Of a stretch of 64,000 bases of DNA, positions 52,805-62,275 are shown one piece after another; within the stretch, counting starts at the first letter, position 1; every line of letters begins with the position of its first letter. The stretch covers positions 62,001 to 126,000 of the forward strand of contig NZ_WFLK01000017.1 in assembly GCF_009208565.1 (NCBI RefSeq), in the 5' to 3' direction. A model generated the notes under the pieces. That model saw only the letters and a program-made list of their open reading frames with translations. It was not told the DNA's origin and made no database searches. Both the position numbers and the translations under genes were made by a program. This stretch comes from Janthinobacterium aquaticum. Its GTDB lineage: Bacteria; Pseudomonadota; Gammaproteobacteria; Burkholderiales; Burkholderiaceae_D.

Positions 52805-54925
52805 ATGAAAACTACCCGCATTCCCCTGATTCAGGCAGCTGTCCTGAGCACTCTGGCTGTCCCCGGTCTGGCCTCGGCTGATGACGTTATCACTTTGCCG
52901 GCCGTACTGGTCAGCGCCGACAAGGCCACGGCGCTGCGCACGCCGGCTGCCACCGGCTCGAACCTCGATCTGACGCCAATGCAAACCCCGGCCAGCATCG
53001 ACGTGATTACCCGCGCCCTGCTGGACGAACGTGGCGACAGCAACCTGGTCGACGCCATTACCCGCTCAGCCGGCGTTTCCGCCATGCCGCATCCGGGCAA
53101 CGGCGGCAGTTCGCTGTCGGCGCGCGGCTTTACCGACACCACTTCGGTCACGCGCCTGTACGACGGCGTGCGCCAGGTTGGCGGCGTAGGGCTGACGTTC
53201 CCGTTCGATACCTGGTCGGTCGATCGCATCGAAGTGCTGCGCGGCCCCGCGTCGGTGCTGGTGGGCGACGGTGCGATTGGCGGGGTGGTCAATGTGATTC
53301 CCAAAAAGCCCACCCGCAGCGCCATCCGCAATGAGGTGCAGGCCACGTTTGGCACCGACAATACCCAGCGCATCGGCGTAGGCAGCGGCGGTGCCATCGA
53401 TGAGCAGTGGTCGTACCGGGTTGATGCCAGCGGCAACCGCTCGGACGGCTGGGTCGATATGGGCCAGTCGCGCGACCTCAGTTTTTCCGGCGCATTGCAA
53501 TGGGACGCTACGCCCGAGCTCAAATTCAAGCTTAGCCACGCCACCGGCCGCCAGCATCCGATGCGCTACTTCGGCACACCGCTGGTCGATGGCCGCCAGT
53601 TGCCGGCCCTGCGCGAGAAAAACTACAATGTCGGCGACAGCGTGATCCGCTACGATGACCGCTGGAGCGAGGCGGCAGCCGAGTGGGCGCCGTCTGCCGC
53701 CACCACCGTGCGCAGCAAGCTTTACCATATCAGAAGCGAGCGCCATTACCGCAATGCCGAAGGCTATGCCTGGAACGGCGCCACCGGCCTGATCGACCGC
53801 TCTGACGACACCGAAATCCTGCACGACCAGCAGCAGACGGGCGCTACCATTGACGTCATGCACCGCAGCAGCCTGCTGGGCCTGCCCAATCAGTTTGCGC
53901 TGGGCGTTGACGCCAGCCATAGCCGTTTCCAGCATGCCAATAATACCTACGTGGGCAGCCCGGACCCGGCGTCGGTCGATCCGTATGACCCGATTGCCGG
54001 CCATTTCGTCAGCGCGATTCCCACCATTCCACGCTATCGCAATACGGCCAGGCAATACGCCGTATATGGCGAAGAGCGGCTGGAAGTCACGCCGCGCTGG
54101 TCGCTGTTGGCCGGCGCGCGCTATGACCATGCGCAAGTCGAGCGCCAGAACCTGGTGAGCGGCCAGCAGGACTTTGGCCGCACCTACACCAATATCGGCT
54201 GGCGCCTGGGCACGGTGTTTGACGCCACGCCCGACACGGCGCTGTACGCCCAACTGGCCAGGGCGGCCGATCCGGTGGGCGGCCTGCTGATGCTGTCGGC
54301 AGCCAACAGCAAGTTTGACCTGTCGACCGGGCGCCAGCTTGAAGTGGGGCTGAAGCAATCGTTTTGGGAGAAAAAGGGCGAATGGACGCTGGCCGCCTAC
54401 CGTATCGAAAAAAACAATCTGCTGGCGCGCGACCCGGCCAACCCGCAGCTGCGCGTGCAGGTGGGCCAGCGCTCATCGACCGGACTGGAAGCGACGCTGG
54501 GCATGACGCTCGCGCGTGACTGGAAGCTGGACGCCAATGCCACCGTATTGCGCGCAAAATTTGACGACTTTATCGAGTCCGAGCAGGGCGTGGCCGTCTC
54601 GCGCGCCGGCAAGGTGCCACCTGATGTGGCGCAAAAGCTGGCCAATATCTGGCTCAGTTATCAGTTTTTTCCCGGCTGGAGCGCCAGCGCCGGCCTGCGC
54701 GCCGTCGGCCGCCGCTATGCCGATAACGCCAACCGCATCGCCATGCCTGGCTACGCCACCGCCGACCTGGCACTGCGCTGGCAGGCTGCACCTGACACCA
54801 CCGTCAGCCTGCGCGCAGCCAATGTGGCTGACCGTGGCTATTTCACGACGGCCTATTACACCACCAGCCAGTGGTTCTACGGTCCGGGCCGCCAGGTCGA
54901 GGCCAGCGTGCACTATCGTTTCTGA
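52805..54925 (+). CDS. TonB-dependent siderophore-type receptor (module 2)
   Basis: A 706-residue outer-membrane receptor. A signal peptide (about 1-24, ending LASA) is followed by a plug with QTPASIDVITRALLDERG, ARGFTDTTSVTRLYDGVRQ and RIEVLRGPASVLVGDGAIGGVVN, typical of ferric-siderophore receptors, and a barrel ending in YRF. The start is the ATG at 52805 rather than a Met 15 bases earlier. It is followed 11 bases later by a PepSY protein gene, a common iron-uptake pairing. Confidence 0.92.
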   Translation: MKTTRIPLIQAAVLSTLAVPGLASADDVITLPAVLVSADKATALRTPAATGSNLDLTPMQTPASIDVITRALLDERGDSNLVDAITRSAGVSAMPHPGNGGSSLSARGFTDTTSVTRLYDGVRQVGGVGLTFPFDTWSVDRIEVLRGPASVLVGDGAIGGVVNVIPKKPTRSAIRNEVQATFGTDNTQRIGVGSGGAIDEQWSYRVDASGNRSDGWVDMGQSRDLSFSGALQWDATPELKFKLSHATGRQHPMRYFGTPLVDGRQLPALREKNYNVGDSVIRYDDRWSEAAAEWAPSAATTVRSKLYHIRSERHYRNAEGYAWNGATGLIDRSDDTEILHDQQQTGATIDVMHRSSLLGLPNQFALGVDASHSRFQHANNTYVGSPDPASVDPYDPIAGHFVSAIPTIPRYRNTARQYAVYGEERLEVTPRWSLLAGARYDHAQVERQNLVSGQQDFGRTYTNIGWRLGTVFDATPDTALYAQLARAADPVGGLLMLSAANSKFDLSTGRQLEVGLKQSFWEKKGEWTLAAYRIEKNNLLARDPANPQLRVQVGQRSSTGLEATLGMTLARDWKLDANATVLRAKFDDFIESEQGVAVSRAGKVPPDVAQKLANIWLSYQFFPGWSASAGLRAVGRRYADNANRIAMPGYATADLALRWQAAPDTTVSLRAANVADRGYFTTAYYTTSQWFYGPGRQVEASVHYRF

Positions 54926-54936
54926 AGGCATTAGCG

Positions 54937-56436
54937 ATGAAGCGTTTTTGCTACCAGTTGCACCGCTGGACCGGCATTGCCGGCTGCCTGCTGATGGCGC
55001 TGTGGTTTATCAGTGGCATGGTGATGCTGTTTGTCGGCTATCCCAAGCTCACGCCGTGGGAAAGGCTCGCAACCAAGCCTGCCTTGCCCTTGTTCGCTTT
55101 CGCGGACCCGGCGCAGGTGCTGCGCCAGTCTGCCTCGGCCAGCGAGCTCGTACTGACCTCCAACGGCGGCGCGCCCGTCTACCGCGTGCGTGACGCCAGT
55201 GGCCAGGTAACAGCGTTTGATGCGGCCACTGGCCAGCGGCAGGAAGGCGCCGATGCCGCCACGGCGCTGGCGGCCGCACGCGCCTTTTTGCCTGGCGCTG
55301 CAGCGCATTACCAGGGCCTGGTGCGCGAAGACCGCTGGACCCATGCGCGCGCGCTGGACCCGCATCGCCCGCTGCATGTGGTGCAGATGGACGACGCGCA
55401 GCACACTTTGCTGTATCTGTCCTCGCGCACTGGCGAAGTGCTGATCGACGCGCCGCGCACGCAGCGGCTGTGGAACTTTGTCGGCGCCTGGCTGCACTGG
55501 GTCTATCCGCTGCGCGACCGGTCGCACGATCCGGTCTGGAGCTGGACCGTGATCATCGCATCGTTTGCGGCCACGATCACTGCCTTGTCCGGCACGCTGG
55601 TCGGCGTCTGGCGCTGGCGTTTCCAGGGCCGCTACAAATCCGGTTCGCGCTCGCCTTACCGCGAGACGCTGATGCGCTGGCACCATCTGGTCGGGCTGGC
55701 TTTTGCCGCCATTGTCTGTACGTGGATATTCAGTGGCCTCATGTCGATGAATCCGCTGCGTATCTTTGACGCCAACGGTGCGCGGCCAGATCAGGCAGCC
55801 TGGCGCGGCGCCACGCTGGCCCAGGCGCACCTGTCCCTGGCGCCGCAGAAGGCCTTGCAGTTGCTGTCCGGGGCCGGTTTCCAGGCAGTCGAACTGGACT
55901 GGCGTGTGCTTGACGGCCGCCCGTATCTGATTGCGCGCGACGCCCGGGCACGCACGCGGCTGGTGGTCGGGGAAGCTGGGGGTCAGGTGCGCGAGCGCTG
56001 GGATGAGGCCAGCTTGCTGCAGGCGGCCACGCATTTGATGCCGGGCGTTGCCATGCAGTACCAGTGGCTGCATGCGTGGGACGCCTATTACTATGGTCGC
56101 GAAGCCGAAGCCATGATGGGAGCAGCCGAACGGCGTCTGCCGGTGCTGCAGCTGCGCTTTGACGATGCGCACGCCAACTGGGTGTATATCGACCCGGCCA
56201 CCGGCGAGGTGGTGCTGGCCATGGACAGCACGCAGCGGGTCGGACGCTGGCTGTTCAGCTTTCTGCATAGCTGGGATCTGCCGCCCATGTTGCGCAGCGG
56301 GCCGTGGCGCGAGGCGGTACTGGTGTTGCTGAGTTTGGGCGGGCTGGCACTGAGCGCCACCGGCGTGGTGATTGGCTACCGGCGCCTGCGCATGATGGTA
56401 GGAAGGCGGGCAGGCAGGCGGGCGGCTGCCAACTAA
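54937..56436 (+). CDS. PepSY-associated transmembrane protein (PiuB-like)
   Basis: A 499-residue inner-membrane protein. It begins with the typical YQLHRWTGIAGCLLMALWFISGMVMLF helix; further helices lie around 190-230, 255-285 and 455-480, with PepSY domains in the periplasm (GQVTAFDAATGQ, YIDPATGEVVLAMD). WHHLVGLAFAAIVCTWIFSGLMSMNP is a family hallmark. Members sit beside TonB siderophore receptors and are thought to reduce or release iron from the siderophore. Cotranscribed with the receptor. Confidence 0.9.
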   Translation: MKRFCYQLHRWTGIAGCLLMALWFISGMVMLFVGYPKLTPWERLATKPALPLFAFADPAQVLRQSASASELVLTSNGGAPVYRVRDASGQVTAFDAATGQRQEGADAATALAAARAFLPGAAAHYQGLVREDRWTHARALDPHRPLHVVQMDDAQHTLLYLSSRTGEVLIDAPRTQRLWNFVGAWLHWVYPLRDRSHDPVWSWTVIIASFAATITALSGTLVGVWRWRFQGRYKSGSRSPYRETLMRWHHLVGLAFAAIVCTWIFSGLMSMNPLRIFDANGARPDQAAWRGATLAQAHLSLAPQKALQLLSGAGFQAVELDWRVLDGRPYLIARDARARTRLVVGEAGGQVRERWDEASLLQAATHLMPGVAMQYQWLHAWDAYYYGREAEAMMGAAERRLPVLQLRFDDAHANWVYIDPATGEVVLAMDSTQRVGRWLFSFLHSWDLPPMLRSGPWREAVLVLLSLGGLALSATGVVIGYRRLRMMVGRRAGRRAAAN

Positions 56437-56460
56437 ACCGGGATCAGCGCCGCCAGCCGG

Positions 56461-56484
56461 TATAATGATTCGTGACAATGTCAC
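56461..56484 (+). promoter_or_regulatory. Candidate -10 box and palindrome before the second hybrid kinase
   Basis: TATAAT (56461-56466) is followed by the perfect inverted repeat GTGAC-AAT-GTCAC (56472-56484), which would cover the expected transcription start, 42 bases before the kinase ATG. No good -35 box was seen. Confidence 0.4.
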
Positions 56485-56526
56485 TCCCACGCCGCTCGCG
56501 CGTCCATTTTCTTACCCTGGACTTCC

Positions 56527-59500
56527 ATGGCCGCTCATTGCCTTGCTCCTCATTCATCTTTTCTTGCAGGCACTGGTGCAATAGGCGAATTGATCCTGTC
56601 TACCGACTGGTCTGCCACCGAACTGGGCGCCATCGAACAATGGACGCCCGGCATGCGCAGCCTGATCGGCGCCATCGTGCATTCGCCACTGGCCATGACT
56701 ATCTTGTGGGGGCCGGAAGGCACGCTGCTCTACAACCAGGGTTACGCTGACATCGTCGGCCTGCGCCATCCGGCCATTATGGGGTTGACCAGCTCGGCCG
56801 CCTTTCCCGAGCTGGCCGACTTCAACCGTGGCGTGCGCGCTACCGTACTGGGCGGCGAGCCGGTCAGCTTCAAGGACCAGGAACTGAGCTGGATGCGTGA
56901 CGGCAAGCTCGAACGCCACTGGCTCAATCTCGATTACTCGCCGATCCATGATGACTGCGGCCAGGCAGTCGGCATGCTGGCCGTGGTGGTCGATACCACT
57001 GAAAAAGTCAGGGCCGAGCGGCAGCTGCAGGGCGAACATGCGCGCCTGGCGCAGATGTTCGAGCAGGCACCCGGCTTTATGGTCATGCTCAATGGCCCGC
57101 AGCATGTGTTTTCACTAGCCAACCGCGCCTATCTGGAACTGATCGGCGAGCGCGAACTGATCGGGCGCAGTGTGGCCGAGGCCTTGCCGGAAGCGGCCGA
57201 TCAGGGCTTTGTCGGCCTGCTCGATGCGCTGTACGCTACCGGCGAGCCGCATACGGGCACCTCGGTGCCGTTCCTGATCGCCGCTACTGCCACCGCGCCC
57301 GAGCGCCTCAGCTATGTCGACTTTGTCTACCAGCCGATGCGCGACGACGACGGCGCGATTGTCGGCATTTTCGTGCAGGGCTCCGATGTGACGGCGCGCG
57401 TGCAGGCGGAAAAACTGTGGCGCGAGGGCGAGTCGCGCTTTCGCGTATGGGCGCAGGCCATGCCCAACCAGGTCTGGTCGGCCGATGCGCAAGGCCAGCT
57501 CGACTGGTTCAACCAGCAGGTTTATAACTACAGCGGCGCGCAGCCCGGCAGCCTCAATGGCGACGGCTGGGCTGCGGTGGTGCATCCGGACGATATCGTG
57601 GAGGCTGGCACGCGCTGGCGTACCTCGGTTGACAGCGGTCAGGTTTTTGAAGCGCAATACCGCATCCGCCGCCGCGACGGCCAGTACCGCTGGCATCTGA
57701 TACGGGCCTTGCCGATCCGCAGCGACGACGGCGCCATCAGCAGCTGGATCGGTACCAGCACCGATATCGAAGACCAGAAACTGACCAGCCTCAAGCTCGC
57801 CCACCTGAACGCCACGCTGGCCGAGCAGGTCAGCGCACGCACGCGCGAGCGTGACCGCATGTGGCGCCTGTCCCGGGAAATCATGCTGGTCTGCGATTTT
57901 GAGGGGCGCATCGTATCGATCAATCCGGCCTTTCGGGCCTTGCTGGGATGGGAGAAGGAAGAGGTTGTTGGCAAGTCGATCTTTGATTTCATCCATGCCG
58001 ACGACCGCGCCGCAGCAGCGAACCGGCTGACCAGGCTGGCCGATGGCAATAGCACGGTGGAGCTGGAAAACCGCTATCTGTGCAAGGATGGCGGTTATCG
58101 GGTACTGTCCTGGAGCGCCGTGCCTGACGCCGGCTATGTGCACGGCGTGGCGCGTGATGTGACCGCCGAGCGGGCCAGCGAACTGGCCAGGCAGCAGGCG
58201 GAGAAAGCGCTGCAACAGTCGCAGAAAATGGACGCCATCGGCAAGCTGACCGGCGGCGTGGCGCATGACTTCAACAATCTGCTGCAAGTTATTTCCGGCA
58301 ATCTGCAGCTGCTGGCCACGGTGCCGACTGCCCATCCGCGCGCCGCGCAGTGGGTGGAAAACGCCATGGGCGGCGTGCAACGCGGGGCGCGTCTGGCCAG
58401 TTCCCTGCTGGCCTTCGGCCGGCGCCAGGCGCTCGAGCCGCGCGTGCTCAAGATTGGCCGCATCGTGGCCGGCATGGAAGACATGCTGCGCCATACGCTG
58501 GGCGAACCGATTGATATTGAAACCATCGTGGCCGGCGGCTTGTGGAATACGCTGGTCGATCCGACCCAGGTGGAAACGGCCTTGCTCAACCTGGCCATCA
58601 ACGCGCGCGACGCGATGGATGGGCCAGGCCGGCTGACCATCGAGGTCGGCAATGCCTGGCTCGACGAGACCTACTGCCGCAGCCATACGGAAGTGGCGCC
58701 AGGCCAGTACGTGATGCTGGCCGTCAGCGATACCGGCTCGGGCATGCCGCCCGAAGTGCTGGCGCAGGCTTTCGACCCCTTCTTTTCCACCAAGCCGGAA
58801 GGCAAGGGCACCGGCCTGGGGCTGTCGATGGTATATGGCTTTGTCAAGCAGTCGGGCGGCCATATCAAGATCTACAGCGAAGTGGGGCAGGGCACCACGG
58901 TGCGGGTATATCTGCCGCGCAACCTCGGCGAGGAGGCGCGCCAGGAAACCCAGGTGCTGGCCGAGGCCAGCGGCGGCGAGGAAACCATCCTGGTGGCCGA
59001 AGACGATGAAGCTGTGCGCCATATCGTGGTGGAAATGTTGACCGGCTTGGGCTACCGCGTGCTCAAGGCCAACGATGCGGCGGCCGCGCTGGCTATCCTG
59101 GAAAGCGGCATGGCGGTCGACCTGCTGTTTACCGACGTGGTGATGCCCGGCCCGCTGCGCAGCAGCGAACTGGCGCGCAAGGCGCGCGAACTGCTGCCGC
59201 AGCTGGCCGTGCTGTTTACCTCAGGCTATACCGAAAACTCGATTGTCCATGGCGGCCGGCTCGATCCGGGCGTCGAACTGCTCGGCAAACCGTATTCGCG
59301 CGACAGCCTGGCACGCAAGCTGCGCCAGGTGCTGGCCAGCCAGCGCAAGGCAGCGCCTGTTGCGGAAGTACCGGCCCTGCCAGCTTCGGCATCCGAGACG
59401 GTAGCGCCAAGAAAGAAAATCCTGCTGGTCGAGGACGAAGAAGCGGTGCGCCAGATTACCGTCGACATGCTGGGCCTGCTGGGTCACGAAGTGCATGCCA

Positions 59501-59751
59501 TGGCCGACGGCCAGTCCGCCCTGCGGGCGCTGGAGAGCGCAGCTTACGATATCCTGATCGCCGACCTGGGCCTGCCCGACATGTCGGGCAAGGTGGTCGC
59601 CGAAGCGGCGCGCCGCCGCTATCCGGCCATGCATATTGTTATTGCCAGCGGCCAGGCCAGCCAGGCTGGTACCGTGGCCGATGCCGGATTGCAAAAGCCG
59701 TTTAATTTTGATGCGTTGCAAGTGGCGCTGGTTGCGACGGGCGGCCGGTAG
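56527..59751 (+). CDS. Hybrid sensor histidine kinase: four PAS-like domains-HisKA-HATPase-REC-REC
   Basis: A 1074-residue cytoplasmic kinase. PAS-like domains lie at about 20-165, 175-300, 305-420 and 445-560 (for example NPAFRALLGWEKEEVVGKSI). HisKA has H580 in GGVAHDFNNLLQVISGNLQLL, HATPase_c has DTGSGMPPE and GTGLGLSM, and the two receivers have LLFTDVVMPG and ILIADLGLPDMSG. Linker motifs such as RERDRMWRLS and the domain order are shared with the kinase at 9728, so the two are paralogues with different sensor ends. No output regulator is adjacent. Confidence 0.9.
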   Translation: MAAHCLAPHSSFLAGTGAIGELILSTDWSATELGAIEQWTPGMRSLIGAIVHSPLAMTILWGPEGTLLYNQGYADIVGLRHPAIMGLTSSAAFPELADFNRGVRATVLGGEPVSFKDQELSWMRDGKLERHWLNLDYSPIHDDCGQAVGMLAVVVDTTEKVRAERQLQGEHARLAQMFEQAPGFMVMLNGPQHVFSLANRAYLELIGERELIGRSVAEALPEAADQGFVGLLDALYATGEPHTGTSVPFLIAATATAPERLSYVDFVYQPMRDDDGAIVGIFVQGSDVTARVQAEKLWREGESRFRVWAQAMPNQVWSADAQGQLDWFNQQVYNYSGAQPGSLNGDGWAAVVHPDDIVEAGTRWRTSVDSGQVFEAQYRIRRRDGQYRWHLIRALPIRSDDGAISSWIGTSTDIEDQKLTSLKLAHLNATLAEQVSARTRERDRMWRLSREIMLVCDFEGRIVSINPAFRALLGWEKEEVVGKSIFDFIHADDRAAAANRLTRLADGNSTVELENRYLCKDGGYRVLSWSAVPDAGYVHGVARDVTAERASELARQQAEKALQQSQKMDAIGKLTGGVAHDFNNLLQVISGNLQLLATVPTAHPRAAQWVENAMGGVQRGARLASSLLAFGRRQALEPRVLKIGRIVAGMEDMLRHTLGEPIDIETIVAGGLWNTLVDPTQVETALLNLAINARDAMDGPGRLTIEVGNAWLDETYCRSHTEVAPGQYVMLAVSDTGSGMPPEVLAQAFDPFFSTKPEGKGTGLGLSMVYGFVKQSGGHIKIYSEVGQGTTVRVYLPRNLGEEARQETQVLAEASGGEETILVAEDDEAVRHIVVEMLTGLGYRVLKANDAAAALAILESGMAVDLLFTDVVMPGPLRSSELARKARELLPQLAVLFTSGYTENSIVHGGRLDPGVELLGKPYSRDSLARKLRQVLASQRKAAPVAEVPALPASASETVAPRKKILLVEDEEAVRQITVDMLGLLGHEVHAMADGQSALRALESAAYDILIADLGLPDMSGKVVAEAARRRYPAMHIVIASGQASQAGTVADAGLQKPFNFDALQVALVATGGR

Positions 59752-59760
59752 ATATTTTCC

Positions 59761-60765
59761 TTACACTGGCATTTGTATCACCACCTTGCCCTTGGCGCGC
59801 CCCTGTTCCAGGTAAGCCAATGCCTGCCTGGTATCGTCAAAGGCAAACACCCTCTCAACCACCGGGCGGATGGTGGACGATTCGACCAGCCTGGCGATCT
59901 GCGCAAGCTGTTCGCCGTCAGGGCGCACGAACAGGAAAGAATAACTGGCATGGCGTTTTTTTGCCAGGCCGATCATCTTGCGGCTCATCAGGCCAAACAC
60001 CAGCCTGAAGAAAAACGGCATGCCGCGCGAACGTGCAAAGGCGGCGTCGGGCGGGCCGACCAGCGACACCACGCTGCTGCCCGGCTTGAGAATGGTGACG
60101 GCTTTTTCCAGACTGTCGCCGCGCACCGTGCCCAGTACCGCATCGTAGCCCTGCAACACCTGCTCAAACGCCTGGGTCCGATAATCAACCACCTCATCGG
60201 CGCCCAGGCTGCGCACCAGTTCGGTATTGGCGCCGCTGGTGGTGGTGCCGACGATGGCGCCCAAGTGCTTGGCCAGCTGGATGGCAAAGGTGCCGATGCC
60301 GCCCGAACCGGCCGGTATCAACACTTTTTGCCCGGGCTTCACCTGCGCGCGCTCGACCAGCGCCTGCCAGGAAGTCAGCGCCACCATCGGCAGCGACGCG
60401 GCCTGCACAAAGTCCAGATTGGCCGGCTTGTGCGCCGCCACGTGTTCAGGCACGGCGGCAAATTCGGCCAGCGAACCCCTGCCAAGGTCAAACAGGCTGG
60501 CAAATACCGCGTCGCCGATCTTGAAGCGCGTCACCTGGCTGCCCACTTCCACCACCACCCCGACCAGATCGCTGCCCAGCGTGGCCGGCAGGTCGAATTT
60601 CAGCATCGGCTTGAAGGTGCCCTTGGGGATCATGGTGTCGATCGGATTGAGCCCGGCCGCATGAACGCGCACCAGCATTTCGTCCGGCCGTAGTTGCGGG
60701 CGTGTGATCTCGGCAAAGGCGATCGGATCGACGCCGCCGTAGCGTTGGAGGATCAGCGCTTTCAT
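59761..60765 (-). CDS. Zinc-independent NADPH:quinone oxidoreductase (MDR superfamily)
   Basis: A 334-residue enzyme of the quinone-oxidoreductase/enoyl-reductase type. VRVHAAGLNPIDTMIPKG and the cofactor motif GSGGIGTFAIQLAKHLGA are typical, and the zinc ligands of alcohol dehydrogenases are absent. It overlaps the upstream SDR gene in ATGA (60762-60765) and belongs to the SDR-oxidoreductase pair that a TetR protein probably represses. Confidence 0.9.
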   Translation of the reverse strand: MKALILQRYGGVDPIAFAEITRPQLRPDEMLVRVHAAGLNPIDTMIPKGTFKPMLKFDLPATLGSDLVGVVVEVGSQVTRFKIGDAVFASLFDLGRGSLAEFAAVPEHVAAHKPANLDFVQAASLPMVALTSWQALVERAQVKPGQKVLIPAGSGGIGTFAIQLAKHLGAIVGTTTSGANTELVRSLGADEVVDYRTQAFEQVLQGYDAVLGTVRGDSLEKAVTILKPGSSVVSLVGPPDAAFARSRGMPFFFRLVFGLMSRKMIGLAKKRHASYSFLFVRPDGEQLAQIARLVESSTIRPVVERVFAFDDTRQALAYLEQGRAKGKVVIQMPV

Positions 60766-61559
60766 TTTGCTGCCAGGCGCGGCGCCACCTGGCCGGTCTG
60801 CGCCGACTTGAACAAGGCAATCCGGTCGGCTTCAACACGTTCGATCAGCGCCGTATCGGCCACGGAAGGCCAGGTTACCGATTCGCCCAGGTCCAGTCCG
60901 CGCAGGGCGGCGTCAACCAGATGATCGGTCGTCATGACGGACTCGGGCGCCATGGCCGACAGCGGCACGCCCGAGTTGTCCCATACCTCAGTGGCGGTGG
61001 CGGCCGGCAATACCACCTGTACTTTGACCGCCGAGCCTGCCAGTTCCTGCTGCAGCGTGCGGCTCAACGCCAGCACATAGGCCTTGGTGGCGCTGTAGAC
61101 GCTGCCCATCGGCATGGTGCTGAGCGCCATCACCGACGCGATATTGATAATGGTGCCCTCGTTGCGCTGCTTCATGCCCGGCAACACGGCGTGCGTCAGG
61201 CGGGTCAGGGCGGTGACGTTCAGCGCGATCTGCGCCATCGAGTCGGCCAGGCCGGCGGGGTTGATCGGCGCCAGGCGGGCAATGCCGGCGTTATTGACCA
61301 GGATGGCCACTGGCCGGTTCATCAGCAGCTGTTCGACACTGGCCTGGCCCGCATCGCTGGCCAGATCGGCCACCAGCGTTTCAACCTGCACGCCATGCCT
61401 GGCCCTGATTTGCGCAGCGATGGCGTCCAGGCGATCGGCCCGGCGCGCCACCAGCACCAGATCGTGGCCACGCGCAGCGAGCCGGTCGGCATAGACAGCG
61501 CCGATACCCGAAGAAGCGCCAGTAATAAGTGCGGTTTTGTTTGAAATAGTTGACATCAT
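60762..61559 (-). CDS. Short-chain dehydrogenase/reductase in a TetR-controlled pair
   Basis: A 265-residue SDR with TALITGASSGIGAVYADRLAARGHDLVLVARR, NNAGIARL, the catalytic Ser in NIASVMAL and YSATKAYVLALS. It resembles the DltE/YqjQ-like SDRs. First gene of a coupled pair with the quinone oxidoreductase. A 22-base palindrome lies 39 bases upstream of its start, matching a second site at the TetR gene. Confidence 0.9.
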   Translation of the reverse strand: MMSTISNKTALITGASSGIGAVYADRLAARGHDLVLVARRADRLDAIAAQIRARHGVQVETLVADLASDAGQASVEQLLMNRPVAILVNNAGIARLAPINPAGLADSMAQIALNVTALTRLTHAVLPGMKQRNEGTIINIASVMALSTMPMGSVYSATKAYVLALSRTLQQELAGSAVKVQVVLPAATATEVWDNSGVPLSAMAPESVMTTDHLVDAALRGLDLGESVTWPSVADTALIERVEADRIALFKSAQTGQVAPRLAAK

Positions 61560-61597
61560 GAACCTTTCATATGACCAGCTGACAGCTGACCGGGTTT

Positions 61598-61619
61598 GAA
61601 TATGACGATCATCATATTC
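61598..61619. promoter_or_regulatory. Probable TetR operator upstream of the SDR gene
   Basis: GAATATGA-CGATCA-TCATATTC is a 22-base inverted repeat with perfect 8-base arms, placed between the TetR stop and the SDR start. Its minus-strand core ATATGATGATCGTCAT matches the site at 62229-62244 at 14 of 16 positions. Confidence 0.7.
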
Positions 61620-61642
61620 TGGTTTAAAAAAAATGGCAGGCG

Positions 61643-62242
61643 TCAGCCAGCCGTTTCAGCAAATTGTTTCATGGTGGCCGCGCACAAGGCTGCCGACAAT
61701 TCTGGATCAGCAACGGCGCGCGCCAGTACGGTGGTGCCGATCAGCGAACACAGCAACGCCATGGCCTGCTGGTTTGCCTCAGGCGGGCTGCGATCAGGCA
61801 TCTGGTACGCAAAGGCCTCGATCATCTTTTTGATATAGCTGTCGGCAACCTGGCGTACCGGCTCAGCCTGGCGCGGTACTTCCGAGGCCAGTGCCGCCAG
61901 TGGGCAGCCGGTTTCAATGTCGGCAATATGTTCGGGCGCCAGATAGGCCGCCATCATCGCCTGCAGCACTTTGCCTGGCGGCGCGCTGGCCACCACTGAC
62001 GAGACCAGCGCGGCCGAATCGGCGCAGGCGCGGCTGGCAGCTTCGGCCAACAGGGCGTCGCGCGACTCGAAGTGCGCATAGAAACCGCCATGCGTTAGAC
62101 CGGCTTCCTTCATGATATCGGCCACGCCGGTGCCGCTGTAGCCGCTGCGGCGAATAGCGCGCGAGGCCACGTCGACGATGCGGTCGTGGGTTTGTTCCTT
62201 GCGGTTCGGCGTTGTAGAATTTTTCTGCATGATGGTCATCAT
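61643..62242 (-). CDS. TetR-family repressor
   Basis: Up to 199 residues. The N-terminal HTH is clear (GVADIMKEAGLTHGGFYAHFESRDALLAEA), and the C-terminal domain has TGCPLAALASEVPRQ, as in a group of TetR regulators that control reductases and respond to electrophiles or quinones. Several Met codons (62242, 62239, 62230) compete as start, and the second operator overlaps them. The reductase pair follows on the same strand after 83 bases holding the first operator. Confidence 0.88.
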   Translation of the reverse strand: MMTIMQKNSTTPNRKEQTHDRIVDVASRAIRRSGYSGTGVADIMKEAGLTHGGFYAHFESRDALLAEAASRACADSAALVSSVVASAPPGKVLQAMMAAYLAPEHIADIETGCPLAALASEVPRQAEPVRQVADSYIKKMIEAFAYQMPDRSPPEANQQAMALLCSLIGTTVLARAVADPELSAALCAATMKQFAETAG

Positions 62243-62244
62243 AT
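62229..62244. promoter_or_regulatory. Probable TetR autoregulatory operator
   Basis: ATGATG-GT-CATCAT, extended by AT, overlaps the start codons of the TetR gene. Read on the minus strand, ATATGATGACCATCAT, it matches the operator before the SDR gene. Confidence 0.6.
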
Positions 62245-62275
62245 AGGATTTTCAATTTGCCTGCACGCGGCTGCG

